A stretch of 5,955 bases of DNA from PFJX01 sp038215555 (GCA_038215555.1 JBBQQT010000190.1:1-5955), one strand, 5' to 3'. Positions 1 through 5,955 are shown, numbered from the stretch's first letter. Numbers and translations: made by a program. The notes: generated by a model not told the origin, from the sequence alone.

Positions 1-639
1 AGCAGCCAAGCAGACCAGACGCTCCGGTTTTTACGTGCGGCAAACATGTCAGTCAACCTCCACGATCTGTACCAGCGCTGCGCCGTAACTGTTTGAGCAG
101 GACGGCTTGGCCGGTATTTCCGTTGCTTGCGGCGCTGCTGCCGGTAATCACGCCATCGCAAGCCAACGCTTTGCATATCGCCTGGTAATAGGCGTGCGAG
201 CCGGGTTTGGTCTTGTTGTCCCGCTCCAGAGTGAGGACGTTGGCATCGATAGCGGCGAGTTCAATGTCGCTGAAAGGTTTGGAACTGAACTGGTTATAAA
301 AGGCGCGCCGGGTTTCTTCGGCAATGCCCGCTTGCTGGGTGCTGTTTCCAAAAGGCAGGATGACCACGCTGCGTGGCAGTTTTTCCGCCGCATTCGGGGC
401 ATATTCCGGTTTGGAAAAAGTTTGCCTGGCTGCAGTTGTGGCGCTATGGCAGGTGAAAGGAAATTGAAACCTCCTTCATCGAACGCGAATACGGGCTGGC
501 CCGCGCTGACGATCATCAGGGCGCAAACGCCAATCAAGCCATGTACAACTTGAAATATTCGAGATTTGCCGAGGGCTTGGTGATTCGAGCGAACAACCAA
601 GGGAGCAGCCGTTTGCCGGGCAGAGATTCCACGATTCAT
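1..639 (-). pseudogene. decayed GNA1162/CsgG-like envelope lipoprotein gene (partial)
   Basis: Pieces of one protein seem spread over three minus-strand frames. An ATG at 639 opens a frame with a basic stretch and a hydrophobic, signal-like segment (HGLIGVCALMIVSAG, about 546-502). The next piece lies in another frame, open from 475 to a TGA at 55-53 with no start codon before a GTG at 367. It reads SKPEYAPNAAEKL, then VVILPFGNST, RRAFYNQFSSKPFSDIEL and ACDGVITG, resembling the N-terminal half of GNA1162/DUF799 or CsgG-like proteins (LPF, YN, SSKP, DIEL, GV-TG pattern). The expected next part appears shifted again as SYGAALVQIVEVD (90-52), stopped by TGA at 51-49. A final piece, ARKNRSVWSAW, sits in the third frame up to the window edge. 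At least two frame breaks are needed, so the gene is probably inactive unless the sequence has errors. Family assignment comes from memory of the motif pattern. The 5' end is uncertain. Confidence 0.48.
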
Positions 640-680
640 GAACGACTTCTACTTTGGATTGGGTTGCTCGGAGGGTTCGA

Positions 681-702
681 CAATCAGGGACCAATCAGGG
701 AC
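681..702. repeat. perfect 11-bp tandem duplication
   Basis: CAATCAGGGAC occurs twice back to back, at 681-691 and 692-702, with no mismatch. It lies in the non-coding gap between divergent genes. It could be a simple slippage duplication or a pair of protein-binding half-sites. The sequence alone does not decide, and I see no further copy in the window. Confidence 0.85.
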
Positions 703-771
703 GAAAAGGCGTATAGCAACGGCGTGAAGCAACTAATTTTGTCGGGCGATATTGCCTATCATAGATAACTG

Positions 772-800
772 TTTACCCTTGCGTCAGTTTAATAATATTA
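772..800 (+). promoter_or_regulatory. possible sigma-70 promoter for the LPP20-like gene
   Basis: TTTACC (772-777) and TAATAT (793-798) could serve as -35 and -10 boxes, but the 15-nt spacer is short. The -10 region is embedded in a perfect palindrome, TAATAATATTA (790-800). It lies about 25 nt before the gene start, in the most AT-rich part of the gap. Prediction by eye only. Confidence 0.25.
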
Positions 801-811
801 GTCATCTGATT

Positions 812-816
812 GAGGT
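812..816 (+). promoter_or_regulatory. ribosome binding site fixing the start at 825
   Basis: GAGGT stands 8 nt before the ATG at 825. This supports that ATG over an in-frame TTG at 810, which overlaps the site and would place basic and polar residues before the signal peptide. Confidence 0.6.
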
Positions 817-824
817 CTTGCATC

Positions 825-1766
825 ATGCATACCGTGAAATCCTCGCTTGTTCTAGGCGCACTTTTATCCTGTTTCGTGGCCCATTCCCCCGCCATGGCTG
901 ACCGGATCGTATCAGGGCAGTTCGATCAGGGGCGCAGTTGGCTTGAGAAGCGAAATCTTGATTTGATCGATTCACCACAAGAAGCGCTGACCCAGGGATA
1001 CATCCTGGTGGTCGGGCAAGGTTTGCCGATGGAAGGTGGCAGTCCGGCGCGACAGCGCATGACGGCGATTCGGGCGGCGGAAATCATGGCTTATCGCCGC
1101 TTGGCCGAAATCATCAATGGAGTACATGTCTCAGGCCAGGCGACAGTCCGCGAATGCGTACTGGAAAGCGATGCGGTGAGAACAGCGGTCAACGGGTTGA
1201 TCAGGGGCGCGCGCAAGGTGCATGAAATCTGGGATCCGGTGGATGGCAGCGCATTTGTGTTCATGCAGGTCGGGATTCACGGCTCGGATGGAGTCGCCGA
1301 AACGTTGTACAGCAACTACATCAACGCGGCCCCTGGCCGGGCCATGTTGCAGGCGGCGGTATACACGCCACCGGTCAACATGCCGCCTCCCGCCACTGCT
1401 GCCAAAAGGCCGGCAGTGGTCGATGTGTTGCATGATGGCTTGATCATCGATGCAAGAGCGCTAGGCTTCCAACCTGCGTTGATCAACCGAATCTTCACCA
1501 CCAAAGGCGAAGCGCTTTACGACCCTTCCAAGATCAGCCAGAAAATCCTCGTCGAGCAAGGCGCTGGCGAGTACACCAACAGCATCGAAAAGGCGCGCGC
1601 GGCGCTGGAAGCGCGGGGTGCCAAGTCGCCGATGGTCGTGACCGCGGTTGGCTTGAAAACCCTGGCTGATTTGAATGTCAGTGATGAAGATGTTTTACGG
1701 ATTTATACGGCGGACCAGAAAAGCAACTTTCTGGCTTCTGCCAAGGTGGCTTTCGTCCTCAAGTAA
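825..1766 (+). CDS. exported LPP20-like two-domain protein, function unknown
   Basis: This encodes 313 residues. The N-terminus is a signal peptide: Lys at 5, hydrophobic core 8-19, probable signal peptidase I site after AMA (23-25). LLSC at 13-16 is a poor lipobox (Leu at -2), so lipid attachment is less likely, although LPP20 relatives are often lipoproteins. Residues about 58-165 resemble the LPP20 domain: YILVVGQG, then a run with AIRAAEIMAYRRLAEIINGV (82-101), VSGQATV, and SDAVRTAVNGLIRGAR (115-130). A Pro/Ala-rich linker (about 181-198) leads to a second domain (about 200-313) beginning DGLIIDARALGF and ending in a beta-like SAKVAFVLK. I have a sense of having seen such a domain in other LPP20-type proteins but cannot name it. 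Expected location is the periplasm or outer membrane. LPP20 relatives include flagellar FlgP-like proteins, but no flagellar genes are seen here, so no function is assigned. A 124-nt gap separates it from ccmA, so it is probably not part of that operon. Confidence 0.88.
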   Translation: MHTVKSSLVLGALLSCFVAHSPAMADRIVSGQFDQGRSWLEKRNLDLIDSPQEALTQGYILVVGQGLPMEGGSPARQRMTAIRAAEIMAYRRLAEIINGVHVSGQATVRECVLESDAVRTAVNGLIRGARKVHEIWDPVDGSAFVFMQVGIHGSDGVAETLYSNYINAAPGRAMLQAAVYTPPVNMPPPATAAKRPAVVDVLHDGLIIDARALGFQPALINRIFTTKGEALYDPSKISQKILVEQGAGEYTNSIEKARAALEARGAKSPMVVTAVGLKTLADLNVSDEDVLRIYTADQKSNFLASAKVAFVLK

Positions 1767-1837
1767 ATCACGCTGCGGGGTTTTTACGTTGCTCTGACAA
1801 CGCGGTGAATCTTGATGATTAATTGATCTATGGCATT

Positions 1838-1865
1838 TTGTCGCCTGGACGTTTGCGGGTATCCT
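1838..1865 (+). promoter_or_regulatory. possible promoter of the ccm operon
   Basis: TTGTCG (1838-1843) and TATCCT (1860-1865), separated by 16 nt, each match the sigma-70 consensus at 4 of 6 bases. Transcription would start about 20 nt before the ccmA ATG. The same stretch can form a small hairpin (GCGGG 1855-1859 with CCCGC 1868-1872). An operon promoter is expected somewhere in 1767-1890, but this exact placement is weak. Confidence 0.22.
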
Positions 1866-1890
1866 CGCCCGCCCCCCGAATTTTTCCACC

Positions 1891-2541
1891 ATGCCCGACT
1901 TGATTCTCTCTGTTCATGACCTCGCATGCGCCCGTGGCGAACGGTTGTTGTTCAAGGGCATGAATTTTTCCTTGAAAGCGGGGGCGCTATTGCTGGTTCA
2001 GGGCGGCAACGGTCAGGGCAAAACCAGTTTGCTGCGTTTGCTGACTGGCTTGGCGCGGCCCGAGGCTGGCGAGGTGCGTTGGTGCGGTGAGCAGATCGGT
2101 CGCGTGAGCGAGGTCTATCATGCGGCAATGTGTTATCTGGGCCATGCCAACGGGGTCAAGGATGATCTTGATCCGCTGGAAAATCTGCGCTTTTCCGATG
2201 GCTTGCATGGTCGCGCCTTCGATCGGTCGCGTGCCGTCGCCACGCTGGAGCAACTCGGTTTGACGCGATGTCTTGATCTGCCCTGTCGTGTCTTGTCTTT
2301 TGGTCAACGCCGCCGCGTCGCGCTCGCCGCTTTGCTGTTGGCTGGGGCGACATTGTGGATTCTGGATGAGCCGCTGACCGGCCTCGATGTGCACGCGGTT
2401 GCGCTGATGGAGGGGTTGATTCGCGAGCACCTGAAGTCGGGTGGCATGGTCGTCGCAACCACGCATCAGGCGTTGAATCTGGAAGGCATCAGCGTGCAGC
2501 GTCTGCTGGTCGGCAACGTTGCGATTCCGGAATTGGTTTAG
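1891..2541 (+). CDS. ccmA: haem exporter / CcmABCD complex ATP-binding protein CcmA
   Basis: This 216-residue cytoplasmic ABC ATPase has close to the usual CcmA length. Walker A is GGNGQGKT (38-45). The ABC signature is LSFGQ (135-139), followed by RRR. Walker B is LWILDEP (155-161), with catalytic Glu160, D-loop GLD (164-166) and switch His192. The start of the conserved region (LSVHDLACARGERLLF) and TGLDVHAV after Walker B are typical of CcmA. In System I, CcmA drives release of haem-loaded CcmE from the CcmABCD membrane complex. ATP hydrolysis is needed for that release rather than for moving haem itself. The ATG at 1891 suits the family N-terminus, but no clear Shine-Dalgarno precedes it (the upstream bases are CGAATTTTTCCACC). 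It is the first gene of the operon, 8 nt ahead of ccmB. Confidence 0.97.
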   Translation: MPDLILSVHDLACARGERLLFKGMNFSLKAGALLLVQGGNGQGKTSLLRLLTGLARPEAGEVRWCGEQIGRVSEVYHAAMCYLGHANGVKDDLDPLENLRFSDGLHGRAFDRSRAVATLEQLGLTRCLDLPCRVLSFGQRRRVALAALLLAGATLWILDEPLTGLDVHAVALMEGLIREHLKSGGMVVATTHQALNLEGISVQRLLVGNVAIPELV

Positions 2542-2549
2542 GCGCGGCC

Positions 2550-3218
2550 ATGCATCGGTTTCTGCTCGCAGTGCTTCGTCGCGACCTCACCCTGGCCGCT
2601 CGGCGTCGTGGCGACTGGCTGATCGCGCAATTCTTCTTCGTCATGGTGGCCAGCCTGTTTCCCCTCGGCATCGGGCCGGAGCCGGAGATGTTGGCTCGTA
2701 TCGGGCCTGGCGTGCTTTGGGTCGCCGCCACGTTGGCTTCGTTGTTGTCGCTGTCGCGCCTGTTCGCCGACGATCATCATGATGGCAGCCTGGAGCATAT
2801 GGTGTTGTCTCCCGAGCCGACGGTATTGCTGGTGCTGGGCAAGTCGATTGCGCATTGGTTGATCTACGGTATTCCGGTGCTGCTGATCGCGCCGGTGCTG
2901 GGCATTCAGTTCAATCTGAGTTGGGAGGCCATCTGGATTCTGGAGATTTCGCTGCTCTTGGGCACGCCGATCCTATCCTTGCTCGGTAGCGTCGGTGCCG
3001 CGTTGACACTCGGCCTGCGTGGCGGCGGCGTTTTGCTGACTTTGTTGATCTTGCCGTTGTATGTGCCGGCCCTTATTTTTGGCGCCGGCGCGGTAGATGG
3101 CGTCATGATGGGAACTGGAGCCGAGGCGCACTTGTCATTGCTGGGCGCGTTCATGATGCTGTCGCTTATGATCTCGCCCTGGATTGCCGCTGCGGCACTC
3201 CGTGTGTCTCTCGAATAA
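2550..3218 (+). CDS. ccmB: CcmABCD complex membrane subunit CcmB
   Basis: This 222-residue integral membrane protein is about the size of E. coli CcmB (220). It has roughly six hydrophobic segments: about 24-40, 54-72, 91-118, 126-150, 158-182 and 195-217. Family marks include a basic N-terminus (LRRDLTLAARRRGDW), the cytoplasmic loop LFADDHHDGSLEHM (71-84), the counterpart of the ADD-xDG-LE segment in other CcmB proteins, and LLILPLYVPALIFG (165-178). CcmB is the permease-like partner of the CcmA ATPase in the inner membrane. It starts 8 nt after the ccmA stop with only a weak ribosome binding site, which suggests translational coupling to ccmA. No truncation or missing segment is seen. Confidence 0.95.
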   Translation: MHRFLLAVLRRDLTLAARRRGDWLIAQFFFVMVASLFPLGIGPEPEMLARIGPGVLWVAATLASLLSLSRLFADDHHDGSLEHMVLSPEPTVLLVLGKSIAHWLIYGIPVLLIAPVLGIQFNLSWEAIWILEISLLLGTPILSLLGSVGAALTLGLRGGGVLLTLLILPLYVPALIFGAGAVDGVMMGTGAEAHLSLLGAFMMLSLMISPWIAAAALRVSLE

Positions 3219-3246
3219 ACGTTGACCAAGCGTTGAACCCTGACGA

Positions 3247-3978
3247 ATGAATCTCTATACCTACGCCTCTCCCGCCAATTTTTATCATCTCGCTGGCAAG
3301 CTGATTCCCTGGTTCGCCTGGAGCGCCGGTCTGCTCACCGTTTGGGGGCTGTACATCAGCTTTTTCCTGGCGCCGACCGATTTCCAGCAAAGCGAGGCGT
3401 ATCGCATCATCTTCATTCATGTGCCAGCGGCCTGGATGTCGATGTTCATCTATCTGGTGATGGCGTTCTGGGGCGCGATCGGCCTTGCTTTCAATACCCG
3501 CCTGTCATTCATGATGGCGCGCGCATTGGCGCCGACCGGCGCGCTGTTCACCTTCATCGCGTTATGGACTGGCGCACTCTTGGGTAAGCCGATGTGGGGC
3601 GCCTGGTGGTTCTGGGATGCGCGACTGACATCCGAATTGATACTGCTCTTCCTTTATGTCGGCATCATCGCGTTGTGGGCGGCGATCGATGACGTCAAGC
3701 GCGGTGATCGTGCCGGTTCCCTGTTGACACTGATCGGCGTGATCAATGTGCCGATCATTTATTTTTCCGTGAAGTGGTGGAACACCCTGCATCAGGGATC
3801 GTCTATCAACCTCACCAAAGCACCCAGCATGGCGGCGATCATGTTGCAAGGCTTGCTGGTGATGGCGTTTGCGGGTTGGCTTTACACCATCGCGGTCACT
3901 TTGGTACGGGTACGGCGGATCATCCTGGAGCGGGAACGCCATACCGATTGGGCAAAAGCGATTCTGGAGGCCAAATAA
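3247..3978 (+). CDS. ccmC: haem-handling membrane protein CcmC
   Basis: This 243-residue inner membrane protein has six hydrophobic segments. It carries the tryptophan-rich WWD motif WGAWWFWD (117-124), with RLTSELILLFLYVG following. It also has the two periplasmic haem-ligand histidines, His58 in IFIHVP and His182 in WWNTLHQGSS, matching His60 and His184 of E. coli CcmC. CcmC binds haem on the periplasmic side and promotes its covalent attachment to CcmE. The ATG at 3247 is 28 nt after ccmB and gives the usual N-terminus with about 20 residues before the first membrane segment. No strong Shine-Dalgarno is visible before it. Its TAA overlaps the ccmD ATG by one base. Confidence 0.97.
   Translation: MNLYTYASPANFYHLAGKLIPWFAWSAGLLTVWGLYISFFLAPTDFQQSEAYRIIFIHVPAAWMSMFIYLVMAFWGAIGLAFNTRLSFMMARALAPTGALFTFIALWTGALLGKPMWGAWWFWDARLTSELILLFLYVGIIALWAAIDDVKRGDRAGSLLTLIGVINVPIIYFSVKWWNTLHQGSSINLTKAPSMAAIMLQGLLVMAFAGWLYTIAVTLVRVRRIILERERHTDWAKAILEAK
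3966..3970 (+). promoter_or_regulatory. ribosome binding site of ccmD
   Basis: GGAGG, inside the end of ccmC, lies 7 nt before the ccmD ATG. It decides the start of this small gene, since the open frame itself runs further upstream inside ccmC. Confidence 0.75.
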
Positions 3979-4151
3979 TGGAATGGGCTAGCTGGTCAGA
4001 GTTCTGGCACATGGCCGGATACGGGCTGTATGTCTGGGGTTCTTACGCGGTCACACTGGCGGCAATCTTGATTGAAGTCATACTTTTGAAACGCGCCGGC
4101 ACGGATACTCGCCGCCGCCTGAAGCGAATGCAACAGTGGGAAGAGCAATGA
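3978..4151 (+). CDS. ccmD: small haem exporter subunit CcmD
   Basis: This 57-residue protein has one membrane segment (about 14-37, within GYGLYVWGSYAVTLAAILIE) followed by a strongly basic cytoplasmic tail (RRRLKRMQQ), the classic CcmD layout. MAGYGLYVWGSY matches the conserved start of the membrane helix. CcmD helps release holo-CcmE from the CcmABC complex. CcmD proteins are short and poorly conserved, so position between ccmC and ccmE supports the call as much as sequence does. The start overlaps the ccmC stop (TAATG) with a good ribosome binding site, and the stop overlaps the ccmE start (ATGA), so translation of C, D and E is probably coupled. Confidence 0.95.
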   Translation: MEWASWSEFWHMAGYGLYVWGSYAVTLAAILIEVILLKRAGTDTRRRLKRMQQWEEQ

Positions 4152-4594
4152 AATCACGTCACAAAAAAATCCTGGTCATTCTGCTCGGCTTGACCGGCCT
4201 GGGCATCGCAGCCGCGCTGATCCTGAATGCCTTTCAGAGCAATCTGGTTTTTTTCTATTCGCCGACGGAAGTCGCGGCAGGCAAGGCGCCGGCGGATCGG
4301 GCTTTCCGTATCGGCGGCCTGGTGGAAGATGGCAGCGTCAAACGCGATCCGGACGGACTTACGGTGAGGTTTGTCGTCACCGATACCGCCAAGTCGATGC
4401 CGGTTGTCTACAAGGGCATCCTTCCCGACTTGTTCAAGGAAGGCAAAGGCGTTGTCGCGGAAGGCAAGATCGGGGTCGATGGCTTGTTCAACTCGACCCA
4501 GGTGTTGGCCAAGCACGATGAAAACTATATGCCGCCAGAAGCAGCGCATGCCCTGGAACAAGCCGCCAAGGCTCAGCAGACGCTCGTTCAATAA
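4148..4594 (+). CDS. ccmE: periplasmic haem chaperone CcmE
   Basis: This 148-residue protein has a basic N-terminus (KSRHKK), one membrane anchor (about 8-28) and a periplasmic OB-fold domain. The covalent haem-binding residue is His123 in AKHDENYMPPE, with Tyr127 as the expected axial ligand. They correspond to His130 and Tyr134 of E. coli CcmE, so this is the HxxxY type rather than the cysteine type. Conserved FYSPTEV (36-42), FRIGGLVEDGSV (53-64) and LPDLFKEGKGVVAEG (92-106) are present. The ATG at 4148 is preferred over an in-frame GTG at 4136, because it overlaps the ccmD stop, has GGAAG just upstream and gives the usual N-terminus. The tail after MPPE is a short Ala/Gln-rich helix with no known role. 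Confidence 0.97.
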   Translation: MKSRHKKILVILLGLTGLGIAAALILNAFQSNLVFFYSPTEVAAGKAPADRAFRIGGLVEDGSVKRDPDGLTVRFVVTDTAKSMPVVYKGILPDLFKEGKGVVAEGKIGVDGLFNSTQVLAKHDENYMPPEAAHALEQAAKAQQTLVQ

Positions 4595-4600
4595 CATCCG

Positions 4601-4620
4601 GGCGTCAGCGCATCGACGCC
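4601..4620. other. small inverted repeat between ccmE and ccmF
   Basis: GGCGTC (4601-4606) pairs with GACGCC (4615-4620) around an 8-nt loop, starting 6 nt after the ccmE stop. No T-run follows, so it is not a Rho-independent terminator. It could act as a processing or mRNA-stability hairpin within the operon, or be chance. TCGACGC also occurs twice here, at 4613-4619 and 4622-4628. Confidence 0.35.
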
Positions 4621-4645
4621 TTCGACGCATGATTCCGGCATCCCC

Positions 4646-4651
4646 AAGGAG
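4646..4651 (+). promoter_or_regulatory. ribosome binding site fixing a TTG start for ccmF
   Basis: AAGGAG lies 6 nt before the TTG at 4658. No ATG or GTG in the right frame lies between the ccmE stop and this TTG, so the site decides the start. Confidence 0.75.
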
Positions 4652-4657
4652 ACCACA

Positions 4658-5955
4658 TTGATCCCAGAACTCGGCCACTTCGCCCTCATTGTTGCGCTGC
4701 TGTTGGCGCTCACCCAGGCTATCCTGCCATTGATCGGCGCGCAGCGCGGCAACCTGACGCTGATGGCGGTGGCACGACCAGCGGCGCAAGGGCAATTCAT
4801 CTTCGTTGTGATCGCCTTTATTTGTCTCGCCTATTCATTCCTGGTCAATGATTTTTCGGTCGAGAACGTAGCGAGAAACTCTTTCTCGCAGTTGCCCGAG
4901 GTTTATCGCTTCACCGCCACCTGGGGCTCGCATGAAGGCTCCCTGCTGCTCTGGGTGGTGATCCTCGCCTTCTGGACCACGGCGGTTTCGGTATTTTCGC
5001 GACATCTGCCGGATGACATGGTGGCTCGGGTGTTGGGCGTGATGGGGTTGATCTCGGTCGGCTTCCTGGCTTTCCTGCTGACCACCTCTAATCCGTTCGA
5101 TCGCCTGCTGCCCGCAGCCGCCGATGGTCGTGACATGAACCCGCTGCTGCAGGACTGGGGCATGATCATCCATCCGCCGATGTTGTATATGGGGTATGTC
5201 GGTTTCGCGGTGGCCTTCGCGTTCGCCATCGCGGCGCTGCTTTCCGGTCGTCTCGATGCCGCCTGGGCACGTTGGTCGCGACCCTGGACCACGGTGGCCT
5301 GGGCGTTCCTGACCCTCGGTATCGCGTTGGGCAGCTGGTGGGCGTACCGCGAACTGGGCTGGGGCGGCTGGTGGTTCTGGGATCCGACCGAAAACGCTTC
5401 GTTTATGCCCTGGATTGCCGGCACGGCGTTGATACACTCGCTGGCGGTGACCGAAAAGCGTGGCGCATTCAAGGCCTGGACTGTGCTGCTCGCGCTGGTT
5501 GCTTTCTCGCTGTCGTTGTTGGGCACCTTCCTGGTGCGTTCCGGCGTGCTGTCTTCAGTCCACGCTTTTGCCACCGACCCGGCACGCGGCGCGTTCATTC
5601 TCGGTTTCCTGGTGCTGGTGATCGGCGGTTCGCTGGTGCTCTACGCTTGGCGCGCGCCGAAGATGTTGAGCGGCGGCGGCTTCACCTGGTTTTCCCGCGA
5701 GGCATTGTTGCTGGGCAACAACGTCATCCTGCTAGCCGCGCTCGGCGCGGTGCTGCTGGGTACCTTGTATCCGTTGTTGATTGACGCGCTCGGCATGGGC
5801 AAGATTTCCGTCGGCCCGCCGTACTTCAATGCCGTCTTCGTGCCGCTGATGGCGCCGGCGCTGTTCCTGATGGGGATCGGTCCGCTGGCGCGCTGGAAGG
5901 AAGCCAGCCTGCCGGACATGGTGTCGCGCCTGAAATGGGCGCTGGCAATCTCGGT
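4658..5955 (+). CDS. ccmF: cytochrome c haem lyase subunit CcmF (3' end outside window)
   Basis: 432 codons are visible of a protein that is normally about 650 residues. The polytopic inner membrane protein opens IPELGHFALIVALLLAL and carries WGSHEGSLLLW (89-99). The WWD haem-handling motif is WGGWWFWDPTEN (235-246). Histidines typical of CcmF haem binding are His172 (MIIHPPMLY), His260 (LIHSLAV) and His302 (SSVHAFATDP), in line with His173, His261 and His303 of E. coli CcmF. About eleven hydrophobic segments can be counted. A further conserved histidine would lie past the edge. CcmF, with CcmH, takes haem from holo-CcmE and attaches it to the CXXCH cysteines of apocytochrome c. NrfE and CcsA-type relatives share WWD, but the operon order makes CcmF the clear choice. 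The TTG start has a good ribosome binding site 63 nt after ccmE. Confidence 0.96.
   Translation, partial: MIPELGHFALIVALLLALTQAILPLIGAQRGNLTLMAVARPAAQGQFIFVVIAFICLAYSFLVNDFSVENVARNSFSQLPEVYRFTATWGSHEGSLLLWVVILAFWTTAVSVFSRHLPDDMVARVLGVMGLISVGFLAFLLTTSNPFDRLLPAAADGRDMNPLLQDWGMIIHPPMLYMGYVGFAVAFAFAIAALLSGRLDAAWARWSRPWTTVAWAFLTLGIALGSWWAYRELGWGGWWFWDPTENASFMPWIAGTALIHSLAVTEKRGAFKAWTVLLALVAFSLSLLGTFLVRSGVLSSVHAFATDPARGAFILGFLVLVIGGSLVLYAWRAPKMLSGGGFTWFSREALLLGNNVILLAALGAVLLGTLYPLLIDALGMGKISVGPPYFNAVFVPLMAPALFLMGIGPLARWKEASLPDMVSRLKWALAIS

Larger units (their letters stand above)
640..824. other. non-coding gap between the minus-strand remnant and the LPP20-like gene
   Basis: This 185-nt stretch separates divergently oriented genes. 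It holds the 11-bp tandem duplication at 681-702 and the AT-rich segment near 790-800, described separately. A short open frame (541-768, + strand) crosses it, but its translation resembles no family I know and has no clear ribosome binding site. I see no RNA gene or terminator here. Confidence 0.5.

Noticed and set aside
13..16. Lipoprotein lipobox LLSC in the LPP20-like protein (residue numbers 13-16, nucleotides 861-872)
   Set aside because: Leu at -2 is unfavourable, and the hydrophobic region continues past the Cys to a good AMA signal peptidase I site, so I prefer a soluble exported protein, though not with certainty.
107..553. 148-codon + strand open frame opposite the decayed gene
   Set aside because: Its translation shows no motif, while the opposite strand shows family-like blocks, so it is a shadow frame.
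541..768. 75-codon + strand open frame across the intergenic gap
   Set aside because: No clear ribosome binding site, no recognisable family, it overlaps the 5' end of the minus-strand remnant, and it reads through the 11-bp tandem repeat. Most likely chance.
1771..1802. Possible terminator after the LPP20-like gene (GGGGTTTTT and a CGTTG/CAACG inverted repeat)
   Set aside because: The T-run at 1781-1785 has no proper stem before it, and the 5-bp CGTTG/CAACG stem (1787-1791 with 1798-1802) has no T-run after it. Not a convincing Rho-independent terminator.
1987..2466. Long minus-strand open frames opposite ccmA, ccmB, ccmC, ccmE and ccmF
   Set aside because: Each lies within a firmly identified Ccm gene, and the translations are rich in Arg, Gln and Pro with no family resemblance. 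This is a side effect of GC-rich codon use.
3774..3977. Upstream extension of the ccmD frame into ccmC
   Set aside because: CcmD is a small protein. The ATG at 3978 has a GGAGG site 7 nt upstream and the TAATG overlap. The extension has no membrane-protein character.
1..5955. Mobile elements, CRISPR arrays, tRNA or rRNA genes
   Set aside because: I saw no transposase or integrase motifs, no spaced repeat arrays, no terminal inverted repeats and no tRNA-like cloverleaf segments.

Overview
The right two thirds of this window is a System I (Ccm) cytochrome c maturation operon from a proteobacterium. Gene order is ccmA-ccmB-ccmC-ccmD-ccmE-ccmF, all on the + strand, with ccmF running off the right edge. 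The order, the GC-rich but not extreme base composition and the protein sequences fit a beta- or gammaproteobacterium (Betaproteobacteria is my slight preference). Nothing in the window fixes the genus.

Left part (1-824): there is no intact gene here that I can support. On the minus strand, about 639 down to 1, lie pieces of one secreted protein of the GNA1162/DUF799 or CsgG-like lipoprotein type, spread over three reading frames with in-frame stops. I read this as a decayed gene cut by the window start. The gap 640-824 holds a perfect 11-bp tandem duplication and an AT-rich possible promoter.

Middle (825-1766): one gene on the + strand encodes an exported 313-residue protein with an LPP20-like domain and a second C-terminal domain that I cannot name. 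LPP20-type and GNA1162/CsgG-type proteins are often neighbours in bacterial genomes, so this gene and the decayed minus-strand gene may be remains of one envelope-protein locus unrelated to ccm.

Right part (1891-5955): CcmA (ATPase) with CcmB, CcmC and CcmD forms the ABC-type complex that loads haem onto the periplasmic chaperone CcmE and releases holo-CcmE by ATP hydrolysis. CcmF, normally with CcmH, then transfers the haem to apocytochrome c. The genes are tightly packed: 8 nt between A and B, 28 nt between B and C, a TAATG overlap between C and D, an ATGA overlap between D and E, and 63 nt between E and F. All key catalytic and haem-binding residues that can be checked are present. ccmF begins with TTG.

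I found no mobile element, CRISPR array, tRNA or rRNA, and no convincing sign of a new multi-gene system. The points most worth a second look are the decayed lipoprotein gene and the unnamed C-terminal domain of the LPP20-like protein.
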